Positions 6,059 to 11,978 of a stretch of 11,978 bases of DNA are shown in pieces. The notes under the pieces are model-generated. The model searched no databases and was not told the DNA's origin. It was given only the letters and a program-made list of their open reading frames with translations. Positions within the stretch are counted from its first letter, which is position 1. The number at the start of each line of letters is the position of its first letter. This stretch comes from JBGOUV01 sp041477815 (GTDB lineage Bacteria > Acidobacteriota > Terriglobia > Bryobacterales > JACQDG01), in NCBI GenBank assembly GCA_041477815.1, contig JBGOUV010000209.1, positions 1 through 11,978 on the forward strand, written 5' to 3'. The translations under genes and the position numbers were made by a program.

Positions 6059-7573
6059 AAGCGAAGCAATGGCTGCGCCCAGGTGGTGGATCTGGTCGGT
6101 AGCGAGGGTGGCCCGCTCGCCCCACTCGCGCGCCGCCAACTCCCCCGCCCTCCCGTGCAGGAACACTGCGGCGGCCACGGCCTGCTCTGCCGGCGCCCCC
6201 GGAAACTGGGCGAGGAAGCCCGCGATCATCCCGGTCAGCACATCGCCCGATCCCCCCGACGCCATCGCAGGGCTCCCGGTCAGGTTCACCATCACCCGCC
6301 CGTCCGGCATCGCCACCAGGGTACGGAAACCTTTCAGCACCAGGTAGACCCCGTGCTCCTGGGCGAACTGGCGCGCCACCTCGACCCGCCGGCTCTGCAC
6401 CTCCTCCGTCGTCCGACCTGTAAGCCGGGCCATCTCCCCGGGATGCGGCGTCAACACCGCGCCCGGGCGAATGTTCTCCGCCACCAGCGCATCCGCATCC
6501 AGCACCAGCCGGCCCGGGAACAGGCTGATCGCCTTCCGCAGGAACTCGCGCGTCTGGTCGTTGGTCCCCAAGCCCGGTCCTATAGCCATGACGTCCTTGC
6601 GCGCCACGATCTGCTCGAACCTCTGATAGTCGAACGCCGCCGGCGAAACCGTACCCTGCTCGGTCTCGGGCAGCGGCTCGGTCATCAGCTCGGGCGTATG
6701 GGCCGGGATCACCGCTGCCGCCCCCGCCGCCGTGGCCACCGTCACCAGCCCCGCCCCCGCCCGCAGCGCCGCCGTCCCCGCCAGGATGGCCGCCCCCGGC
6801 TTCGGCGTCGAGCCCGCCACGATCAGGACGTGCCCAAAGTCGCCCTTGTGCGCCGCCCGCGGCCGGGGCCCGAATAGCCCGGCGATGTCCCTCGCCTCGA
6901 TGGTCGAGAGCCAGATCTCCGGGTCGTCCTCATAGAGCGTCGCCGGACTACCGATCGGAACCACGTGCAACTCCCCCACCACCTCGCAGCCCGGGGGAAA
7001 GATCTGGTCGACCTTGGGCGCCGTGAATGTCACCGTGTGTCCGGCCGGCAGCGCCAGTCCCGAGGGGATATCCAGAGCCACCACCTGCGACGGCTGGAAC
7101 CTCGCCTTCAGGTCCTGGATAATCCGGAGGTACAGGCCGTCCAGCGGACCTCGGAACCCGGTCCCCAGCAGCGCATCCACCAGCAAGGTGCAGTCCGCCA
7201 CTTCAGGCCAAGCCGTCTCCCAGGCGGTTTCGGTGTGGGCCACCCGCAGCGGGCACCTCACCCCCGCCAGCATCTGGTAGTTGGCCGCGGCGTCTCCCTG
7301 GAGCGACTGCGGCAGCGCTGCCACGACGACACTCAATCCGCCCACCCGTCCCCGCGTATGCAACTGGCGCGCCACCACCAGGCCGTCGCCGCCGTTGTTC
7401 CCCTTGCCGCAAACTACCGCGATCCGATGCCGCGCCAGCGGCCCAAACTGGTGCGCCAGAAACTCGAATACGCGCGCCCCGGCGTTCTCCATCAGGATCA
7501 AGGACGGGATCCCGCGCTCGGCGGTGGTCCGCCGGTCGACCTCGCGCATCTGGGCGGCGGTCAGGATCTTCAT
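6041..7573 (-). CDS. nnr: Bifunctional NAD(P)HX repair enzyme (epimerase plus ADP/ATP-dependent dehydratase)
   Basis: A 510-residue cytoplasmic YjeF-type fusion that restores damaged, hydrated NAD(P)H. Residues 1-220 form the epimerase: MENAG (28-32), GKGNNGGDG (56-64), DALLGTGFRGP (133-143) and DIPSG (168-172). Residues 230-505 form the ribokinase-like dehydratase: HKGDFGHVLIVAGS (242-255), GPGLG (332-336), LDADAL (358-363), LTPHPGEMARL (374-384) and GSGDVLTGMIAG (441-452, D444 expected catalytic). The segment between DIPSGL and HTVTF is only six residues (ALPAG plus none of the usual acidic loop), noticeably shorter than I expect. The last five residues and the stop lie inside a palindromic repeat. 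ATG at 7573 overlaps the previous stop by 4 bases (ATGA), so it is coupled to the channel gene; tsaE follows. Confidence 0.96.
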   Translation of the reverse strand: MKILTAAQMREVDRRTTAERGIPSLILMENAGARVFEFLAHQFGPLARHRIAVVCGKGNNGGDGLVVARQLHTRGRVGGLSVVVAALPQSLQGDAAANYQMLAGVRCPLRVAHTETAWETAWPEVADCTLLVDALLGTGFRGPLDGLYLRIIQDLKARFQPSQVVALDIPSGLALPAGHTVTFTAPKVDQIFPPGCEVVGELHVVPIGSPATLYEDDPEIWLSTIEARDIAGLFGPRPRAAHKGDFGHVLIVAGSTPKPGAAILAGTAALRAGAGLVTVATAAGAAAVIPAHTPELMTEPLPETEQGTVSPAAFDYQRFEQIVARKDVMAIGPGLGTNDQTREFLRKAISLFPGRLVLDADALVAENIRPGAVLTPHPGEMARLTGRTTEEVQSRRVEVARQFAQEHGVYLVLKGFRTLVAMPDGRVMVNLTGSPAMASGGSGDVLTGMIAGFLAQFPGAPAEQAVAAAVFLHGRAGELAAREWGERATLATDQIHHLGAAIASLNEPRP

Positions 7574-8586
7574 TTCCGAGCCCCCGTGAGTTGCTCCTCG
7601 AGCTGCGACAGCTTGGCGGCCTCGCCGATAGCGATCAGGACGTCGCCCGGCTCCATCACCGTGTGGGCCGACGGGTTGAACAGCATCTTTCCACCTGTCT
7701 TGACGATCGCCAGCACAATGATCCCGAACTGCTGCGGCAACCGGGCCTGCTCCAAGGTCTGGGCGGCGCAGGTGGACGCGGCGGCCACGGGGATCTGCTC
7801 GATCTCCAGGTCCAGCTCCGAGCCCTGAAAGGCCGACGCCATGTCCAGAAAGCTCGCCACGTGGGGCCGCAGCAGGGCCTGGGCCAGGCGGTGGCCGGTA
7901 AACGCATACGGCGTCAGGACCATGGTCGCGCCGGCCTTGCGCAGCTTATCGGCGGCGGCATCGTTGGTGGCCCGGGACACGATGGTGAGGCCCTTGTTCA
8001 TTTCATGGGCGGTCAGGACCACGTAGAGGTTTTCGGCGTCGGAGGGCAGAGCCGCCACCAAGCCCTTGGCCCGCTCGACATGCACCGACTGCAAGGTCTC
8101 GTCCTGGGTGGCGTCGGCCACCACCGCCAGGTACCCCTGCTCCAGCGCCCATTCCACCCGGTCGTGGCCGGTGTCCACCACGATGAACGGCGCGTCGTTG
8201 CGAAGCAGTTCGCGAACCACGCTGCGCCCGACGCGCCCCACGCCGCAGACGATGTAGTGATCTTCCAGCTTATTCAGCATTCGTTTCTGGCGCCGCCGTT
8301 TGAAATGTTCCCCCAGCTCGGCCGCGACGGCGAACTGGGTAATCAGCCCGATGGCGAAGAATACTGTTGTAACACCGGCGAAGATCACAAGGGAATTGAA
8401 AATTCTTCCGGCGCGGGATAAATGGTGGAGCTCCTCGTAGCCCACCGTGGTGACGGTGAACAGGGTCATGTAGAACGCGTCGAACCACGGCCACCCCTCG
8501 ATCCATCGGAAGCCGCAGGTGCCAAAGGCCAGGACGCCGGCCATCAGGGCAAACACGAGCAGAGTGCGGCGGGCCAGCGAGCTCAC
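7570..8586 (-). CDS. Two-TM K+ channel-like protein with C-terminal RCK (TrkA) domain, variant filter
   Basis: A 338-residue inner-membrane protein of MthK-like layout. TM1 is at about 7-25, the pore helix and filter at 36-52 and TM2 at 63-88. A TrkA-N/RCK Rossmann domain starts at YIVCGVGRVGR (111-121), with VVDTGHDR near 136-143. A TrkA-C domain spans about 255-335 (LFNPSAHTVMEPGDVLIAIG). It should gate K+ flux in response to a ligand bound by RCK. The filter reads TTVGYEEL (46-53): the last glycine of the canonical TVGYG is glutamate (E51, codon GAG), so conductance or selectivity may differ. The GTG start at 8586 follows the previous gene's TGA after a single base and has GGAG 8 bases upstream. 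The stop overlaps the next start by 4 bases. Family assignment is firm; ion selectivity is uncertain. Confidence 0.92.
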   Translation of the reverse strand: MSSLARRTLLVFALMAGVLAFGTCGFRWIEGWPWFDAFYMTLFTVTTVGYEELHHLSRAGRIFNSLVIFAGVTTVFFAIGLITQFAVAAELGEHFKRRRQKRMLNKLEDHYIVCGVGRVGRSVVRELLRNDAPFIVVDTGHDRVEWALEQGYLAVVADATQDETLQSVHVERAKGLVAALPSDAENLYVVLTAHEMNKGLTIVSRATNDAAADKLRKAGATMVLTPYAFTGHRLAQALLRPHVASFLDMASAFQGSELDLEIEQIPVAAASTCAAQTLEQARLPQQFGIIVLAIVKTGGKMLFNPSAHTVMEPGDVLIAIGEAAKLSQLEEQLTGARK

Positions 8587-8587
8587 G

Positions 8588-10552
8588 TCACAATCTCCGG
8601 GCTACCAGCAGGGTCATGTCGTCCTGTAATTCCGGGCGGCCGGTCCACCGCGACACCGCCTGGATCACCTCCTCGATGATCTCACGTACCGGCCGCTGCC
8701 GGTTCCGGATCAGCAGCTCGATCAGCCGCTCCTCGCCGAACTCCTCGACAAACTCGTTCTCGGGCTCGGTGGCCCCGTCGGTGAACGCCACCAGCAGGTC
8801 GCCCGGCTGGAGCGCGATCTCGGTCTGCTCGTAGGTGGCGAACGCAAAAGCCCCCACCACCAGACCGTTGACCTCCAGCCGCCGCGGCTCCCCGTTGCGG
8901 ATCAGCACCGGCGGCAGGTGCCCGGCGTTGGTATAGGTCAGGATACTGTGTCGATCGTCATAGGCGGCGAAGAAGAACGTCGCGTATTTCTCCGGCGAGG
9001 TGTTCTGGTAGAGCTGCAGGTTGAGCTGGGAGACCAACTGGGCGGCCGGAAACCGCCACACCCCATCGTCGTCCTCGCGCCCCGCCCGCCCCACTTCGCC
9101 GGACAACTGCGTCCGCAGCATCGACTGGATCGACGCCATCAGCAGCGCCCCGGATATGCCCTTCCCGGCCACGTCGCCGATGGCCAGCACTAGGCGGTCG
9201 TCGGACAGCTTGATAAAGTCGAAATAGTCGCCTGAAACCACGCTCGCCGCGTGACACACCCCCACGATCTCCAGGGTCCGCAGTTGGGGCGGCGCTTTGG
9301 GGAAAAGCTGCCCCTGCACCTCGCGGGCGATCTCCAGCTCCGACGCCATCCGTTGCCGCTCTTTCGACTCCTCGATCAGCCGCTCAATCGACTCCGTCAT
9401 GCTGTTGAACGATCCCGCCAGCTCGGTAAGCTGATCGTGTCCTTCCAGCGGAATCCGGTGCGAGAAGATGCCCTTGTTCACTTTTTGGGTTCCCTCGTAC
9501 AGCTCGTGGACGCTGCGCGTGACGGTGCGGGTGATGGAGATGCCGGTGACCAGCGAAACCAGCTCCACGATCAAAAAGATCGTCCCCAGGGCCAGGAAAC
9601 CCGCCGTGACGCCTTGCGCAATCTGCACCCCCTGGCCGAACAGCCGCCCATAGAGCGCCGAGGGACGTGTTTCGATGCGCCACTGGACCTCCTCGGTGGT
9701 ATGGTCGTCCTCGCTCCATCCTTGCGCTTGAAAGGGCGCGGTCCCCCAGACGATCTCATAATCTAACTGATAGGCGGGCGGCGGAAAGGTGGCCCGAGGC
9801 GGGGCGGCGATGATTAACTGGCGCGTCTTGGAAACCACGGTGACCCGCCCTAACCCCGGCTCCAGGCTGGACAGGAAAGCGCTGGTGAGCGGCTGCAGTA
9901 CGATCACGTCGACGCTGGTGCGCGTCCTGCTGGAGCCCGGCAGCGGTCCTCTCCCGGTCCCGGTCGAGGCGTGCGTGGCCAGGTACAATCGCCCGTGGCG
10001 TCGCACTATCCCGCGGAACCCGCGGAGAGCCTCCCGGGGCGACTCCGGGTCCGCCGGCTGGTCCTCGCGCTGCGTCCACACCTGCAAGCCCGGCCAGCCG
10101 CCTCCGGCGCGTTCCATCCAGGTGTCGATCCACTCCTGTTGTCGTCCGGCGTCGGTGGCGGCCAGGGTCCAGGCCAGGGCGTTGGCCAGACCGTGCAGCC
10201 GCGCCATCCGCCGCTCCAGGTCGGCGGTGGCGATGTGCACCGCTACCTGCCCGATCAATACATACCCGGACAGGGTCACCAGCGCCGTCACCAGCAGCAG
10301 CGGCACCAGCCCGATGAACAGGAACAGCACGATCATCCGGTTGCGCACCCGCCACAGGATCTGCCGTGCCGCCCGGCGCAGCAACTGAACCAGCAGGACG
10401 AAACCCACGGCGTACCCGGCCAGCTTCAACAGCTCGACGCCGGGGAAGGGGCGTCCCGCCACCCACGCCGCCCCATTCAGGGCCACCAGCGCGAGGAACA
10501 CCTTCTCCAGCCAACCCCAGCGCGGAAGTGCCTCTAGAAATCGGGAGAACAT
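8588..10552 (-). CDS. Membrane sensor with HAMP and SpoIIE/RsbU-type PP2C phosphatase domain
   Basis: A 654-residue protein (numbered from ATG 10552). Hydrophobic segments lie at about 18-33, 40-58, 73-101 and 311-337, with an extracytoplasmic region of roughly 200 residues (102-310) between the last two. A HAMP linker follows at about 338-391, a short coiled coil at ERQRMASELEIAREVQ, then the PP2C_SIG domain at 424-651. Metal-binding aspartates sit in GDYFDF (D442), IGDVAGKG (D460), FTDGATEPE (D592) and DDMTLL (D644/D645). Such enzymes dephosphorylate STAS anti-anti-sigma partners to relay an external signal; the partner is not in this window. The frame is open upstream to a TTG at 10633, but that stretch is repeat sequence, so the ATG at 10552 is preferred although it has no Shine-Dalgarno. 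The stop is one base before the channel start. Confidence 0.92.
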   Translation of the reverse strand: MFSRFLEALPRWGWLEKVFLALVALNGAAWVAGRPFPGVELLKLAGYAVGFVLLVQLLRRAARQILWRVRNRMIVLFLFIGLVPLLLVTALVTLSGYVLIGQVAVHIATADLERRMARLHGLANALAWTLAATDAGRQQEWIDTWMERAGGGWPGLQVWTQREDQPADPESPREALRGFRGIVRRHGRLYLATHASTGTGRGPLPGSSRTRTSVDVIVLQPLTSAFLSSLEPGLGRVTVVSKTRQLIIAAPPRATFPPPAYQLDYEIVWGTAPFQAQGWSEDDHTTEEVQWRIETRPSALYGRLFGQGVQIAQGVTAGFLALGTIFLIVELVSLVTGISITRTVTRSVHELYEGTQKVNKGIFSHRIPLEGHDQLTELAGSFNSMTESIERLIEESKERQRMASELEIAREVQGQLFPKAPPQLRTLEIVGVCHAASVVSGDYFDFIKLSDDRLVLAIGDVAGKGISGALLMASIQSMLRTQLSGEVGRAGREDDDGVWRFPAAQLVSQLNLQLYQNTSPEKYATFFFAAYDDRHSILTYTNAGHLPPVLIRNGEPRRLEVNGLVVGAFAFATYEQTEIALQPGDLLVAFTDGATEPENEFVEEFGEERLIELLIRNRQRPVREIIEEVIQAVSRWTGRPELQDDMTLLVARRL

Positions 10553-10556
10553 GGTA

Positions 10557-10577
10557 CGGCGGGCTTCAGCCCCGCTT
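10557..10577. repeat. REP-like palindrome just upstream of the phosphatase start
   Basis: On the minus strand GCGGGGCTGAAGCCCGC folds with arms GCGGGGCT and AGCCCGC around GA, with one bulged G. It ends 7 bases before the ATG at 10552 and takes the place where a ribosome-binding site would be. Such GC-rich CTGAAGCCC elements recur between genes in many soil bacteria, as I recall. Confidence 0.6.
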
Positions 10578-10618
10578 CGAAGCTGCTCTGAGAGAATCGG
10601 GATCGCCCCCCCTCTTTC

Positions 10619-10667
10619 GCGCCAAGGCGCCAAGGGCGCAAAGAAAACAAAGGAGCTCTTCTTGGCG
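10619..10667. repeat. GCGCCAAG tandem repeat with inverted partner
   Basis: GCGCCAAG occurs twice in tandem (10619-10634), followed by GGCGCAAAG (10635-10643). CTTGGCG at 10661-10667 is complementary to the first units, giving an imperfect stem. I recall CGCCAAG/GCGCAAAG runs as widespread interspersed repeats in environmental genomes. No coding potential is supported here. Confidence 0.55.
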
Positions 10668-10709
10668 GGCGGGGCGGCTTGGCGAGAGAATGGTTGTTCT
10701 TCACAGCTT

Positions 10710-10728
10710 CTAACGGTCGCGGTTCGGT
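10710..10728. repeat. Degenerate half-copy of the 5994-6058 repeat arm
   Basis: The minus strand reads ACCGAACCGCGACCGTTAG, matching the arm AACGAGCCGCGACCGTAAG at 16 of 19 positions. It lies immediately after the permease stop codon, just as the full repeat covers the nnr stop. No second arm is seen nearby. Confidence 0.6.
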
Positions 10729-10729
10729 G

Positions 10730-11978
10730 CTAGTGCCTGCCGCCCGAGGCTTGGAGCTTGCTGTGCCGGATCCCGTACGAGAAATAAATCGCCAGCCCGA
10801 TGATCAGCCAGATAATCAGTCGCGCCCAATTTATCCAGCCCAGCTTATACATCATGTAGCCGTTGAACGCGATCCCTAGCAGCGGCACCAGCGGCACCCA
10901 CGGCGTACGGAACGGCCGCGGCTGTTGGGGATCCGTGTGTCGCAGCACCATGACGGCGATGCAGACGATCACAAACGCGAGCAGGGTCCCGATGTTCACC
11001 ATCTTTCCGATGTCGTCGATCGGGGTCAGGCTGCCCACTACTGCCGCCAGACACCCCACCAGGATCGTATTCTTGTAGGGCGTCCGAAACTTGGGGTGAA
11101 TCGCCCCAAAGAACTTCTTGGGCAGCAGCCCGTCGTTAGCCATCGAGAACAGGACCCGGGTCTGTCCCAGCAGCATCACCAGCATGACGCTGGTGAGACC
11201 GGCCAAGGCGCCCACCGTGATCACATGCGAGGCGGTGGTGAGCCCGCGATCCAGGAAGGCCCGGGCGATGGGGGCCTCGATATTCACCTCCTGCCACGGC
11301 ACCATGCCGGTCAGGACGCCCGCCACCAGGATGTAAAGCGTGGTGCATACCAGCAGCGAGGTGATGATGCCGATGGGGAGATCTCTCTGCGGGTTCTTGG
11401 CCTCCTGGGCCGTGGTGGACACCGCGTCGAAGCCGATGTACGCGAAGAAGATGTAGGCGGCGCCGGCGCCTATGCCCGAGAAGCCATACGGCGCGAACGA
11501 CGCCCAGTCATGACCCCAATTCGACGTATTCACGTATTTCACGCCCAGCCCGATCACAAAGAGCACCACACAGACTTTGACCACCACGATCGTGGCATTG
11601 AAGCGCGCGCTTTCTTTGATCCCAATGGTCAGGATGGCCGTGATGACCAGGGCGATGAGAAACGCCGGCAGGTTGAAGCCGATCTCCACGCCGAAAATCT
11701 GGGGGGCGCCGAGCAGTTCATGGGCGCGCTGGACCAGCTCCGGCGAGCGGGCGGAGATCACTTCCGTGACCTTGGCCAAAAACGCCTGCGTCCCCGGCAC
11801 CAGGGTGCTATCGGCCGCCTGGGCCATCTCGCGGGCGATGGTGTTTTCCGCGGTTCGCAGAGCGGTCCAGTGGTCGTAGGCCAGCCACAGCGGGATCTTC
11901 ACCTTGAATATGTTCATGAACTCGATGAAGTGTTTCGACCAGCCGGAAGAGACCGTACTGGCGCCCATGGCATATTCG
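10730..11978 (-). CDS. CAT-type APC family amino-acid permease (N-terminus beyond window)
   Basis: A polytopic inner-membrane transporter of the amino acid-polyamine-organocation superfamily. The frame is open through the window edge: the codons before the ATG at 11968 read EYA, giving EYAMGASTVSSGW, so that ATG is internal and the first few helices are missing. About 416 residues are visible. Numbered from that methionine, TM-like segments lie near 98-118, 124-144, 166-184, 199-222, 246-271, 301-315, 325-343, 357-376 and 380-399. Signatures are FFAYIGFDAVSTTAQEAKNP (174-193) and GQTRVLFSMANDGLLPK (268-284), typical of bacterial CAT-like members (YfnA type). A loop of roughly 65 mostly hydrophilic residues (30-95) precedes the helix at 98. 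The substrate, probably a cationic or neutral amino acid, cannot be fixed. Repeat DNA follows the TAG at once. Confidence 0.93.
   Translation of the reverse strand, partial: EYAMGASTVSSGWSKHFIEFMNIFKVKIPLWLAYDHWTALRTAENTIAREMAQAADSTLVPGTQAFLAKVTEVISARSPELVQRAHELLGAPQIFGVEIGFNLPAFLIALVITAILTIGIKESARFNATIVVVKVCVVLFVIGLGVKYVNTSNWGHDWASFAPYGFSGIGAGAAYIFFAYIGFDAVSTTAQEAKNPQRDLPIGIITSLLVCTTLYILVAGVLTGMVPWQEVNIEAPIARAFLDRGLTTASHVITVGALAGLTSVMLVMLLGQTRVLFSMANDGLLPKKFFGAIHPKFRTPYKNTILVGCLAAVVGSLTPIDDIGKMVNIGTLLAFVIVCIAVMVLRHTDPQQPRPFRTPWVPLVPLLGIAFNGYMMYKLGWINWARLIIWLIIGLAIYFSYGIRHSKLQASGGRH

Noticed and set aside
10553..10633. N-terminal extension of the phosphatase from a TTG at 10633
   Set aside because: The 27 extra codons fall inside interspersed repeats and lack a ribosome-binding site; the hydrophobic N-terminal region follows naturally from the ATG at 10552.

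Overview
All convincing genes in this window lie on the minus strand, so the biological reading order runs from 11978 down to 1. The DNA is GC-rich (one hand-counted 60-base line in the nnr gene has 47 G or C), genes overlap by 4 bases or nearly touch, and palindromic interspersed repeats sit between genes. Together with the protein resemblances (a Sdh1-type succinate dehydrogenase and a CAT-type permease), this suggests a soil bacterium of the Acidobacteriota, perhaps Solibacter/Bryobacter-like. That assignment rests on memory of the families, not on a search.

Layout in transcription order. (1) 11978-10730: C-terminal part of a CAT-type amino-acid permease, cut by the window edge. (2) 10729-10553: a non-coding stretch made largely of repeats. 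(3) 10552-6041: a tightly coupled cluster of a membrane HAMP/SpoIIE-type phosphatase, a two-TM K+-channel-like protein with an RCK domain and an altered selectivity filter, and the bifunctional NAD(P)HX repair enzyme. (4) 6058-5994: a long, nearly perfect hairpin that encodes the last residues of the repair enzyme and stops 6 bases before tsaE. (5) 5987-4757: tsaE (tRNA t6A synthesis) and an enoyl-ACP-reductase-type SDR. (6) 4737-1997: an accessory block with two intact tandem DUF29 genes, a TIR-domain gene of visibly lower GC, and a decayed third DUF29 copy. (7) 1921-1: the start of an sdhC-sdhA succinate dehydrogenase operon, with sdhA cut by the window edge.

The region of most interest is the accessory block. 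A three-part TIR protein (helical N-terminus, TIR domain, unassigned beta-rich C-terminus) sits between DUF29 duplicates, exactly at the end of a duplicated unit, and has its own strong ribosome-binding site. A TIR NADase-type defence or stress effector is the natural inference, but the activity is unproven and no partner gene is recognisable except the DUF29 proteins. The succinate dehydrogenase is also notable: its membrane subunit carries a Cys/His cluster compatible with the Rieske-type centre described for mycobacterial Sdh1.
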